NCBI GenBank assembly: GCA_002451275.1
Contig: DKBS01000026.1
Location: forward strand, 994 to 14,037
Direction of reading: 5' to 3'
DNA length: 13,044 nucleotides
Source of the DNA: Planctomycetaceae bacterium UBA6894
Lineage (GTDB): Bacteria > Planctomycetota > Planctomycetia > Gemmatales > Gemmataceae
Shown: positions 1-6,933 of the stretch, piece by piece
Layout: every line of letters starts with the position of its first letter
Position numbering within the stretch: the first letter of the stretch is position 1
Program-made: the position numbers and the translations under genes
Notes under the pieces: generated by a model
Seen by the model: the letters and a program-made list of their open reading frames with translations, nothing else
Databases searched by the model: none
Told to the model about the DNA's origin: nothing

Positions 1-170
1 AGCAGCGGGCTGATCAGCGCGATCCGCTTGATCCGTTCCGCCATCGCCGCTTCCGCCACCTTTTGCCGGCGCTGGAAAAGGTAGGCCACGATCACCACGA
101 CCACGGGGGTGGCCAGGGCACCAAGGGCCTTGGCCACCTCGACAAAAGTGTTCAACAGTCCGCCTTCCAT
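1..170 (-). CDS. Small single-pass membrane protein, N-terminal part only
   Basis: Reading leftward from an ATG at 170, the frame stays open for 56 codons to the window edge, so the C-terminus lies outside. The translated start is MEGGLLNTFVEVAK, followed by a hydrophobic stretch around residues 14-32 (ALGALATPVVVVIVAYLF) that would make one membrane helix. A basic, helical tail follows (QRRQKVAEAAMAERIKR). A weak AGAGGGA purine stretch sits roughly 15 bases upstream. The gene follows the ceramidase-like gene on the same strand after 56 bases, so the two could be co-transcribed, although a hairpin lies between them. I do not recognise the family. The charge pattern (short outside end, basic inside end) suggests a membrane anchor with a cytoplasmic helical region, which is inference. 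Confidence 0.55.
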   Translation of the reverse strand, partial: MEGGLLNTFVEVAKALGALATPVVVVIVAYLFQRRQKVAEAAMAERIKRIALISPL

Positions 171-196
171 GCGCGCAATCCGTTCCCTCTGGTGGA

Positions 197-219
197 AACC
201 GGGCTGGGATCAGCCGGTT
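197..219 (-). terminator. Stem-loop after the ceramidase-like gene
   Basis: Bases 197-206 (AACCGGGCTG) pair with 211-219 (CAGCCGGTT) to give a nine-pair stem with one bulged G and a GGAT loop. It begins 8 bases past the stop of the ceramidase-like gene. There is no run of T after the stem on either strand, so it is at best a weak intrinsic terminator or an RNA-processing or stability hairpin. Confidence 0.3.
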
Positions 220-226
220 CATTGGT

Positions 227-1609
227 TTATTTCTTCGACCGCAGCGCGTGCACCTGCCGGTGCACCGACTCCACGATACGTTCCTCCACCTCCACCGCGA
301 AGGGGCCAGGCAGCGACTGGTAGATCACCGCCTCGGTGCCCTCATAGCCGCCCTCGAGCAGAACCCGGCGGGTGGGCACATAGGCGTGCACCAGGTTGGA
401 ATAACCGGCGATCCAGACCGGCCGGCCCTCCTGCCGCAATTCCCCCTTCAGCCGCAGAGAATAGTCCGCCATGGGCTCGCCACCCAATGCCACTAGGGTG
501 AACCTTTCCCCGAACTGGATCACCTGAACCGGCAGGGGATAATCGGCGGGTTTGTCGCCCGGGTTGGGCCATTGTTTCAGCACCCAATCGGCGTGCCGCG
601 CCACAAAGCCATTGCCTGATTTGGCCCGGGCTTCCAGTTCCGCCCGGGGCGGCAACGGCGCGAAGGGCAACGGGCAGACCTCCATGGAGCTGGAAAGGCT
701 GGGGCCCAAGGGCAGCGATTGTGCCGCCAGCCCCTTCTCCACCGCAGCCGCCAAGGCCAGGCCGTTGGGCTCGGCATCGGCATCGCCCCGATTGGGGGAG
801 GGATTCTGGTCGCCACCGCAGCCAGCTAAAAACAGCGCGACGGCGCCGGGGTGGTCCTTCTCCAATTGGCGCTGGGCGAACCCGGCGTAGTCGCCGTTGA
901 TCTTGCGGGTGGGGCCCAGGGCCGTGTTGTGGCAGGCGAAGCCGAACACAACGCCTACCAGTTTCCCGCCTGATGATTCAATGCGCAGCACCGGCACCTC
1001 ATGGTCCACCGGGCCGTTCGGGTTGGGAGCCAGGCGGAATCCCATCGGTGTGGGCAGGCGCCGGTTCATGGAGTGGGCGCATCGGGAGGAGCTATAGGCC
1101 AGGGAGGCGGGCGCTTGGGCGGCGATGGCCTTGCCGATGGCGGCGTCCATCCGCTGGATCAGGAAATCCACATATTCGTCCGCCCGCTTGCCCCATTCGG
1201 GAGGGATGCCCCAATCCGACACGGTCTTGCTGGAGACCATGGGGCCGCCGTGGGTGTGCGAGGTGTTCACCAGCAGCTCTTCGGGTTTCAGGCTGTGGCT
1301 TTTGGCGGCCATCGCCACGATCCGGTCCCGCAGGGTTTGGGGGATCTCGATCAGGTCCAGCCCCACGATGACCAACCGTTTGCCCCGGGCATCGGTCAGT
1401 GCCAGCGCGCGGGCGTGCAGGTCGGTCAGCACACCGTCCGAGGGGCCATTCCGCGCGGCATATCCGGCCATCCAGACCGGCTGCAGGGGGGTGATTTTTT
1501 CCCGGGCCATGCCGGCCTTCCACTGGCCGGTTTCGTCCGCGATACCGCGGGAGGCCCACATCAATGGGATTGCCGCGAGGAAGAAAAGCAGTCGGGCGGG
1601 AGCGTGCAT
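227..1609 (-). CDS. Exported neutral/alkaline ceramidase-like hydrolase (N-terminal domain family)
   Basis: This 460-residue protein matches the catalytic-domain family of neutral/alkaline non-lysosomal ceramidases (Pfam PF04734), zinc amidases that in characterised members split the N-acyl bond of ceramide. The sequence shows the family's blocks. AGMAREKITP near residue 32 opens the domain. NTSHTHGGP (115-123) carries the expected zinc histidines. FACHNT (224-229) matches the second zinc-histidine block, NGDYAGFA (238-245) follows, and FLAGCGGDQNP (260-270) ends the core. The protein is shorter than classical bacterial ceramidases and seems to lack the separate C-terminal beta domain. I chose ATG 1609 because it places a signal peptide at the very N-terminus (MHAPARLLFFLAAIPLMWAS, cleavage near residue 24). 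An ATG at 1642 would add 11 residues in front of it. Neither start has a clear ribosome site. The true substrate is unproven: planctomycetes carry many such paralogues, and ceramide is not an obvious target. Export to periplasm or surface is inferred. Confidence 0.85.
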   Translation of the reverse strand: MHAPARLLFFLAAIPLMWASRGIADETGQWKAGMAREKITPLQPVWMAGYAARNGPSDGVLTDLHARALALTDARGKRLVIVGLDLIEIPQTLRDRIVAMAAKSHSLKPEELLVNTSHTHGGPMVSSKTVSDWGIPPEWGKRADEYVDFLIQRMDAAIGKAIAAQAPASLAYSSSRCAHSMNRRLPTPMGFRLAPNPNGPVDHEVPVLRIESSGGKLVGVVFGFACHNTALGPTRKINGDYAGFAQRQLEKDHPGAVALFLAGCGGDQNPSPNRGDADAEPNGLALAAAVEKGLAAQSLPLGPSLSSSMEVCPLPFAPLPPRAELEARAKSGNGFVARHADWVLKQWPNPGDKPADYPLPVQVIQFGERFTLVALGGEPMADYSLRLKGELRQEGRPVWIAGYSNLVHAYVPTRRVLLEGGYEGTEAVIYQSLPGPFAVEVEERIVESVHRQVHALRSKK

Positions 1610-1665
1610 TGGGGTACCGCGTGGCCTTGGTGCCGGAGGCATGTCGGGTGGTCAATGAGAGGCTG

Positions 1666-1694
1666 ATTATTCGCTAAATCTGCGGGCCGGGCAA
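1666..1694 (-). promoter_or_regulatory. Possible sigma70-type promoter for the ceramidase-like gene
   Basis: On the minus strand, TTGCCC (1694-1689) and AATAAT (1671-1666) are separated by exactly 17 bases. That is four of six and five of six matches to the -35 and -10 consensus. Transcription would begin near 1658 and leave a leader of about 50 bases before ATG 1609. It is one of few AT-rich patches in this 205-base gap. The match is by eye only. Confidence 0.35.
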
Positions 1695-1801
1695 ATACCT
1701 CCTGTGGAGCCATGCTGGGGCAAAAGGGGATGGGACAGCCGGGCGGATGGGTGGGGTGTATGAAAAGTGGTTCATGTCTAAACTCCCCTTGGGTGGCCGG
1801 T

Positions 1802-1807
1802 TATAAT
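1802..1807 (+). promoter_or_regulatory. TATAAT -10 element just upstream of the alkD-like gene
   Basis: A perfect TATAAT hexamer ends 7 bases before the ATG at 1815. The usual initiation distance would put the transcript start at or within a base or two of that ATG, giving a leaderless mRNA. No convincing -35 hexamer sits 16-18 bases upstream, where the sequence reads about TAAACT, and no extended -10 TG is present. No Shine-Dalgarno sequence precedes the ATG, which agrees with leaderless translation. Confidence 0.4.
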
Positions 1808-1814
1808 TTCGCCC

Positions 1815-2483
1815 ATGAATACCAAAGAAATCCTCGCACAACTCAAGGCCTTGGGCGATCCCGCCCGCCATGCGCACAATGAGCGGGCCGGCGCACCGGT
1901 CAACCAGTTTGGCGTGAAGCTCGGGGATATTCGTACCCTGGCCAAGAAGCTGAAAACAAACCATGAACTCGCGCTGGAGTTGTGGGGCACCGGCAATGTG
2001 GAGGCGCAACTGGTCGCCACGCTTGTCATGAAGGCCAAGGCCCTGACACCGGACCAGCTCGACACGCTGACCCGCTCCACCACCTGCGCCCAAGTGGCCG
2101 ACTGGCTGAACGCCTATGTGGTGGCACAGCACCCGGGCAAGGATGGCCTGCGCGAAAAATGGATGACGGCGAAGGACAAGTGGGCGGCCCGGGCCGGGTG
2201 GAACCTCACCGCCAGCCGCATCAACAAGGGCACCGCGGATGACCTGGACCTGCCAGCACTGCTCGACCGCATTGAGAAAGAGATGCCGAAGGCAGCGCCG
2301 GAGGTGCAGTGGACCATGAACAACACGCTGGCCGCCATCGGCATCCAGCATGCCCATTTGCGCAAACGCGCGGTCGCCATCGGCGAGAAGGTCGGCCTGT
2401 ACCGGGATTGGCCAGTATCCAAGGGGTGCATCATCCCCTTCGTGCCGGTGTGGGTGGAGGCGATGGTGCAGCGCAAGGGGTGA
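1815..2483 (+). CDS. DNA alkylation repair protein, AlkD-like HEAT-repeat family
   Basis: This 222-residue all-helical protein resembles the AlkD/DNA alkylation repair family (PF08713), whose founding members are DNA glycosylases that remove 3- and 7-alkylated purines using stacked HEAT-like helical repeats. Typical stretches are VKLGDIRTLAKKLK (34-47) with the following ELALELWGTGNVEAQLVATLVM helices (51-72), and CAQVADWLNAYVV (91-103) in the region where the family keeps its tryptophan/aspartate cleft residues. The C-terminal SKGCIIPFVPVWVEAM (202-217) resembles a conserved tail of one AlkD-like subfamily. The length is normal for the family. I cannot tell from the sequence alone whether the catalytic Asp/Trp set is intact, so glycosylase activity is inferred. 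The start is the only sensible ATG and follows a TATAAT closely. The gene is convergent with the zinc-ribbon gene, with only 14 bases between the stops and no clear terminator. Confidence 0.85.
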   Translation: MNTKEILAQLKALGDPARHAHNERAGAPVNQFGVKLGDIRTLAKKLKTNHELALELWGTGNVEAQLVATLVMKAKALTPDQLDTLTRSTTCAQVADWLNAYVVAQHPGKDGLREKWMTAKDKWAARAGWNLTASRINKGTADDLDLPALLDRIEKEMPKAAPEVQWTMNNTLAAIGIQHAHLRKRAVAIGEKVGLYRDWPVSKGCIIPFVPVWVEAMVQRKG

Positions 2484-2497
2484 TTGGCCCTGGCGTT

Positions 2498-2836
2498 TTA
2501 GGCCTTCTTCACGAATTCTGATTTCAGCTTCATGGCTCCGAAGCCGTCGATCTTGCAATCGATGTCGTGATCCCCGTCCACCAGACGGATGGTCTTGACT
2601 TTGGTGCCCAATTTCACGGAGCTGGATGCCCCTTTCACCTTCAGGTCCTGGATCACCTGCACGGTATCGCCGTCCTTCAGCTCGTTGCCAAAGGCGTCGC
2701 GCCAACCCTTTTTCTCCTCGGTGGCTGGTCCGGCACCGGGGTTCCATCGGTGGTCGCATTCGGTGCAGACCAGGAATGCACCGTCCTCATAGGCGTATTC
2801 AGATTGGCACTGGGGGCAGGGTGGTGTGTCGCTCAT
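2498..2836 (-). CDS. yjdM: YjdM/PhnA family zinc-ribbon protein
   Basis: This is a 112-residue cytosolic protein of the PhnA/YjdM family (PF03831 with a zinc-ribbon head), matching the roughly 111 residues of the E. coli member. The zinc ribbon is visible as CPQC (7-10) and CTEC (24-27). The C-terminal SH3-like PhnA domain follows: AFGNELKDGDTVQVIQDLKV (48-67), then a segment with SSSVKLGTKVKTIRLV (71-86) and a closing IDCKIDGFGAMKLKSEFVKK (92-111). Despite the old name 'alkylphosphonate uptake protein', no phosphonate role is established for the family, and nothing nearby suggests phosphonate use. ATG 2836 was chosen because the family begins with the Cys pair a few residues in; the same frame runs open further upstream but without family similarity. 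The transcript would arise in 2837-2927. A TTGATA is present there, but no well-spaced -10 pairs with it. Confidence 0.92.
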   Translation of the reverse strand: MSDTPPCPQCQSEYAYEDGAFLVCTECDHRWNPGAGPATEEKKGWRDAFGNELKDGDTVQVIQDLKVKGASSSVKLGTKVKTIRLVDGDHDIDCKIDGFGAMKLKSEFVKKA

Positions 2837-2927
2837 ATTGGTAGCCGGCGGGTTAGGGTTCAGGTAAGATATCCAACCAATCGTATCAAGGGATCCGCAC
2901 TGCCCAGCCACCGTTGCCCCATAGGCG

Positions 2928-2960
2928 AAAAGAAAACCCCTCCCGGTTGGGGAGGGGGTT
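2928..2960 (-). terminator. Intrinsic terminator of the Gfo/Idh/MocA gene
   Basis: On the minus strand, bases 2960-2949 (AACCCCCTCCCC) and 2944-2935 (GGGAGGGGTT) form a GC-rich stem with a small bulge around an AACC loop. The stem is followed directly by TTTTCTTTT (2936-2928). It lies about 35 bases past the stop of the oxidoreductase gene. The plus strand lacks a T-run, so the element is directional and insulates the zinc-ribbon gene from read-through. Confidence 0.8.
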
Positions 2961-2994
2961 CCAGGTAAAAACCGCTTGAAGGCTGTCGACCAAA

Positions 2995-4311
2995 TCAGAT
3001 TTGCGGCAACTGCCATTCCCCACGGCGCTCGCGGTCGTACCATTTGGCCACGGCGGGGGAGGGGTCGACGAAGCTCCAGGTTTGCGGGTTCCAGCGCACC
3101 GTCTCGCCGGTCCAGTAGGCGATGTTGCCCAGATGGCAGACCGCGACGCTGCGGGCGCCGATCTCCACATCGCAAATCGGCTTCTGCCGGCTCTTGATGC
3201 AGTTCAGCCAGTCGCGCTGGTGACCCGGCGACTTGTACAGCTTCACCGAGACCTCGCTTTCGGGGGTCTTGATCAGGTCATCGGGCTCGCTCTTCAAAAA
3301 GCCCCGGTTGACGAAGATCTTCCCCTTCTCGCCGATGAAAGCCACGCCGTTCACCTTCTTGCCCGGCTCGTACTCCTCCGCCCGGTAGAGCGGCGCGCCC
3401 GAGGCGTACACGAACTTCAGGCCCGCTCCCTTCGACCCGTCCGCCGGCGGGATGATCTCCACCGGGCCCGACATGTCCATGCCCAGGCCCCACTGCGCGA
3501 TGTCGAAATGATGCGCGCCCCAGTCGGTCATCATGCCGCCCGAGTATTCCCGGTACAGCCGCCAGTTGGGGAAGTGGTTGTGCACGCCCCGGGGCGCCAG
3601 CACCGAGTTGTACGGCCGCACGGGTGCCGGCCCCAGCCAGCGGTCCCAGTCCAGGCCGGGCTCCATCGGTTCCTCGGGCAGGTCGCACGGCACGCTCGGC
3701 CCGCCAATGTTTGCGTACACCGCCTTCAGCTTGCCGATCTTGCCGCTGCGCACCAGTTCGCACGCGACGCGGAACTCGCTGCCCGACCGTTGCTGGCTGC
3801 CCACCTGGAACACGCGGTCGTATTTGCGGGTCGCGTCGATCAGCAGCTTCGCCTCCTTCAAGGTCAGCGTCAGCGGCTTTTCGCAGTAAACATCCTTGCC
3901 CGCCTTCAGCGCCTCAATTGCCGGAATCGTGTGCCAGTGGTCCGGCGTGGCGATCACCACCGCGTCCACATCCTTCCGCGCCAGCAATTCGCGGAAGTCC
4001 ACATACGCCCCGCAGCCCTTGTAGGTGCCGCTCTTCGTTTCCTCGGCGTATTTCTTTTCCACGCGACCCTTCGCGTCTTCCCGCCGTTTGGTGTCCACAT
4101 CACACACCGCCACCACCTGGCAGTCGGGCTGGCCCAGGAAATGCCCCAGGTGGCTGCTGTTCATCTTGCCGGTGCCGATGAACCCAAGCCGCAGACGCGC
4201 GCTTTGTGGTTCCTTGCCCTCCTGGGCGCGAATGGCACCGGTGAGAATGGTCGGGGCTGCGGCCAATCCTGCTGCCGTTTTCGCGAATCCGCGTCGGTTC
4301 ATGTCTGCCAT
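2995..4311 (-). CDS. Tat-exported Gfo/Idh/MocA family oxidoreductase
   Basis: This 438-residue protein belongs to the Gfo/Idh/MocA family of NAD(P)-dependent dehydrogenases, which act on sugars, inositols and related alcohols. A twin-arginine signal opens it (NRRGFAKTAAGLAAAPTIL, residues 5-23). That predicts export in folded form with its cofactor, as for glucose-fructose oxidoreductase. The Rossmann domain has LGFIGTGKM (42-50) and the strand end CDVD (70-73). The signature EKP, with the catalytic-region lysine, is at 144-146 in VYCEKPLTLT. WGAHHFD (264-270) is the conserved histidine block of the planctomycete-rich subgroup, and the C-terminal region ends in RRGEWQLPQI. The substrate cannot be read from the sequence. 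ATG 4311 is preferred over ATG 4302 because GAGG lies 10 bases upstream. The gene stands alone, ends in a strong terminator and diverges from the PSD1 operon across 174 bases. Confidence 0.92.
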   Translation of the reverse strand: MADMNRRGFAKTAAGLAAAPTILTGAIRAQEGKEPQSARLRLGFIGTGKMNSSHLGHFLGQPDCQVVAVCDVDTKRREDAKGRVEKKYAEETKSGTYKGCGAYVDFRELLARKDVDAVVIATPDHWHTIPAIEALKAGKDVYCEKPLTLTLKEAKLLIDATRKYDRVFQVGSQQRSGSEFRVACELVRSGKIGKLKAVYANIGGPSVPCDLPEEPMEPGLDWDRWLGPAPVRPYNSVLAPRGVHNHFPNWRLYREYSGGMMTDWGAHHFDIAQWGLGMDMSGPVEIIPPADGSKGAGLKFVYASGAPLYRAEEYEPGKKVNGVAFIGEKGKIFVNRGFLKSEPDDLIKTPESEVSVKLYKSPGHQRDWLNCIKSRQKPICDVEIGARSVAVCHLGNIAYWTGETVRWNPQTWSFVDPSPAVAKWYDRERRGEWQLPQI

Positions 4312-4485
4312 GGAGAGGGTACCTCGGGGGGATTTCTGTTCATCCGGTGGGAAAACCGGTTGTACCCCAGACCTGGCGGTGAATCAAACCCCCAGCCGTC
4401 CCCCGCCTGCCAATCCCACCACCCTTTTCCTTTTCCGGTTAAAATGGAAGGATCAGTTACCCCGCCTTCCCGGACCTTTCCGGCC
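4312..4485. promoter_or_regulatory. Shared control region between divergent oxidoreductase and PSD1 genes
   Basis: This 174-base gap must hold promoters for both directions. On the plus strand TTAAAAT at 4439-4445 is a -10-like hexamer that would leave a leader of about 35 bases before ATG 4486, but no good -35 is visible. A 5-bp inverted repeat, CCGGT (4344-4348) and ACCGG (4355-4359) around GGGAAA, lies in the leader of the oxidoreductase gene. It could be an operator half-site pair or a small hairpin. I see no larger conserved element. Confidence 0.3.
4322..4325 (-). promoter_or_regulatory. Ribosome binding site of the Gfo/Idh/MocA gene
   Basis: GAGG on the minus strand, within CCGAGGT, ends 10 bases before ATG 4311 and 19 bases before the alternative ATG 4302, so it favours the longer start. 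Confidence 0.45.
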
Positions 4486-6933
4486 ATGCAGACACCCTTA
4501 TTGTTTTCCCTTCTCACGGCCCTTGGCCTGCCCATGGCCGGGCCCGATAAGGCCCCACCCTCTTTCGACCGCGATGTCCTGCCGGTTCTCAGCGATTTCT
4601 GCTTCCCCTGCCACGGCCCAGATGCCAAATCCAGGAAAGCTGACCTCCGCCTCGACACCGCCGCCGATGCCCTCCGCCCCGAGGCCGGTGCCATCGTCCC
4701 CGGCAAGCCCGCCGAAAGCGCCCTCATCGAACGCATGCGCCATGCCGATCCATCGAAGCTGATGCCCCCACCCAAATTCGCCAAGCGTCCCACCGAAGCC
4801 CAGATCCAAACCCTCGAGGCCTGGATCCAATCGGGTGCCACCTGGGGCAAACACTGGTCGCTCACACCACCGCAGAAGCCAACCCTGCCAGGAACCGATT
4901 CCACCTGGCCCCGCCAGCCTTGGGACGCCCTCGTCCTGGCCCGCCTGCGCCAAGAGGGCCTGAAACCTTCCCCTGAAGCCCCAAGGGCTACCCTGCTCCG
5001 GCGCGTCACGCTCGACCTCACCGGCTTACCCCCCACCGACAGGGAACTGGCTGAATTTCTGGCCGACAGCAAACCCGATGCCTACGACCGCGCTGTCGAT
5101 CGCCTGCTGGCCTCTCCCCGCTTTGGTGAACGCATGGCATGGGACTGGCTCGATGCCGCCCGCTACGCCGACAGCAACGGGTACCAGGGCGATGCCGAGC
5201 GCACCATGTGGCCCTGGCGCGACTGGGTCGTGCAGGCCTTCAACAACAATCTGCCCTACGACCAGTTCACCATCTGGCAGATCGCCGGCGACCTGTTGCC
5301 AAATGCCAACCACGAGCAAAAGCTCGCCACCGCCTTACTGCGCAACCACATGATCAACGGCGAGGGTGGCCGCATCCCTGAAGAGAACCGCGTCGATTAT
5401 GTCTTCGACATGGCCGAAACGGTCGGTACCGTCTGGCTTGGCCTCACCTTCAACTGCTGCCGCTGCCACGACCACAAGTACGACCCGCTCACCCAGCGCG
5501 ATTACTACCGCCTGTTCGCCTTCTTCAACCGCACCGCGGTCGATGGCTCCGGTGGCAACCCGCAAACACCCCCCGTGCTCGATGCCCCCAGCCCCGTCCA
5601 GGCTTCCGAGCGGGTCCGCCTCGCCGGCGAGCTGGCCAAGGTGCAGGCCAGAATCGAGGTGCTGGAGAAGGAATATGCCCCGAAGGTGGATCCCGCGTCC
5701 GAGGCAGGCAAGGCGCTGCAAAAGAAACTGCCCGATCGTTCCGCCACCGAATCCCTCGCCGTCCGCAAAGCCCTGAAGGAGTTTGCCAAAGACTGCGGCT
5801 CCATCTTGGACGAATACGAGAAATTCAAGGCCGCCCGCGACGCCAACGAGCGGATCATCCCCCGCGTGATGGTCATGGCCGACCAACCCAAGTTTCGGGA
5901 CACCTTCCTGCTGAAAACCGGCCTCTACAACCAGCCCGGCGACAAGGTCGATGCCGGCACCCCCGGGGCTTTGGCCCCGCTGCCTCCAGGCGCCCCGGTC
6001 GATCGCCTGGCCCTGGCCCGCTGGCTGCTGGCCCCAGAAAATCCCCTCACCGCCCGCGTCACCGTCAACCGCCTCTGGACGCAGTTCTTTGGCATCGGCC
6101 TGGTCAAAACCCCCGAAGATTTCGGCATCCAGGGCGAGCGCCCCGTCCAGCCCGAACTGCTCGACTGGCTCGCTGTCGATTTCCGCGAGAACGGTTGGGA
6201 TGTGAAGCGCCTGGTCCGCTCCATCGTCACCAGCGCCACCTACCGGCAGACTTCGGTGGTCACGCCCGAATTGCTCGAAAAGGATCCCGAAAATCGACTG
6301 CTGGCCCGCGGCTCGCGCCAGCGCCTGCCCGCCTGGATGCTGCGCGACCAGGCGCTGGCCATCTCCGGCCTGCTGGTGGACAAGCCCGGTGGCCGCCCGG
6401 TCAACCCGTACCAACCCGAAGGCATCTGGGAGGAAGCCACCTTCGGCAACAAGAAATATGTGCAGGACAAGGGCGACGCGCTCTACCGCCGTACCCTCTA
6501 CACCTTCTGGCGTCGCATTGCCGGTCCCGCCGAGATCTTCGACAACGCGCCCCGTCAGGTCTGTTCGGTGAAGGTCTACCGCACCAACACCCCGCTGCAC
6601 GCGCTGCTCACGCTCAATGATCCCACCTACCTCGAGGCGGCCCGGCACCTGGCGCAAAAAGCCCTGCAATCCCCGGGTGATGAGACTGCCCGCCTGCAGA
6701 ATCTTGCCGGCAGGGTCCTCGGCCGCGCCCTGAGGCCCGCTGAGATTCCCCCGCTGGCCAAAGCGTTGGCATCCGCCCGCGCCCAGTACCTTTCCGCCCC
6801 TGCCGAGGCCGAAAAATTCCTCCGGGTCGGCGAATCCGAGCGCGATGAGGATCTCCCCGCCCCCGAGCACGCCGCCTGGACCGTGGTCGCCCAAATTGTC
6901 CTGAACCTGGACGAGGCCCTATGCAAGGAATGA
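4486..6933 (+). CDS. PSCyt1-PSCyt2-PSD1 planctomycete cytochrome-domain protein
   Basis: This 815-residue exported protein is built as PSCyt1 (PF07635), PSCyt2 (DUF1549, PF07583) and PSD1 (DUF1553, PF07587), an architecture largely confined to Planctomycetes, Verrucomicrobia and relatives. A short signal peptide (MQTPLLFSLLTALGLPMA) comes first. The heme-attachment motif CFPCH is at 39-43, with KLMPPP (91-96) offering the distal methionine. PSCyt2 spans roughly 142-350 and includes LLRRVTLDLTGLPPT (170-184) and the block CCRCHDHKYDP (324-334), itself a second CxxCH. A charged coiled-coil-like linker runs about 375-455. PSD1 covers about 505-770 with ARVTVNRLWTQFFGIGLV (523-540). No LamG-type insert is seen, so it is on the short side of the family. 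Function is unknown; electron transfer at the cell surface or periplasm is the usual guess. ATG 4486 fits the signal peptide. An in-frame ATG at 4444 would bury it, and no Shine-Dalgarno supports either. The stop overlaps the next gene. Confidence 0.93.
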   Translation: MQTPLLFSLLTALGLPMAGPDKAPPSFDRDVLPVLSDFCFPCHGPDAKSRKADLRLDTAADALRPEAGAIVPGKPAESALIERMRHADPSKLMPPPKFAKRPTEAQIQTLEAWIQSGATWGKHWSLTPPQKPTLPGTDSTWPRQPWDALVLARLRQEGLKPSPEAPRATLLRRVTLDLTGLPPTDRELAEFLADSKPDAYDRAVDRLLASPRFGERMAWDWLDAARYADSNGYQGDAERTMWPWRDWVVQAFNNNLPYDQFTIWQIAGDLLPNANHEQKLATALLRNHMINGEGGRIPEENRVDYVFDMAETVGTVWLGLTFNCCRCHDHKYDPLTQRDYYRLFAFFNRTAVDGSGGNPQTPPVLDAPSPVQASERVRLAGELAKVQARIEVLEKEYAPKVDPASEAGKALQKKLPDRSATESLAVRKALKEFAKDCGSILDEYEKFKAARDANERIIPRVMVMADQPKFRDTFLLKTGLYNQPGDKVDAGTPGALAPLPPGAPVDRLALARWLLAPENPLTARVTVNRLWTQFFGIGLVKTPEDFGIQGERPVQPELLDWLAVDFRENGWDVKRLVRSIVTSATYRQTSVVTPELLEKDPENRLLARGSRQRLPAWMLRDQALAISGLLVDKPGGRPVNPYQPEGIWEEATFGNKKYVQDKGDALYRRTLYTFWRRIAGPAEIFDNAPRQVCSVKVYRTNTPLHALLTLNDPTYLEAARHLAQKALQSPGDETARLQNLAGRVLGRALRPAEIPPLAKALASARAQYLSAPAEAEKFLRVGESERDEDLPAPEHAAWTVVAQIVLNLDEALCKE

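Noticed and set aside
2484..2497. GGCC...GGCC repeat at the convergent ends of the alkD-like and zinc-ribbon genes, considered as a shared terminator.
   Set aside because: It has four pairs with an 11-base loop and reaches into the coding end of the zinc-ribbon gene, so it is not convincing.
1674..2759. Minus-strand open frame of 361 codons spanning both the alkD-like and the zinc-ribbon genes.
   Set aside because: It is antisense to a recognised family member and out of frame with the zinc-ribbon gene, with no similarity of its own.
3001..4485. The PSD1 reading frame stays open on the plus strand for about 1485 bases upstream of its start, fully antisense to the oxidoreductase gene, giving an apparent 1310-residue protein.
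   Set aside because: The upstream translation is low-complexity Arg/His/Val-rich text with no family similarity, typical of the strand opposite a high-GC gene. The signal peptide and heme motif set the real start at 4486.
5335..6894. Long minus-strand open frame (519 codons) opposite the PSD1 gene.
   Set aside because: It is Gly-rich with no motifs, and its codon pattern mirrors the well-supported plus-strand gene. It is a high-GC shadow.
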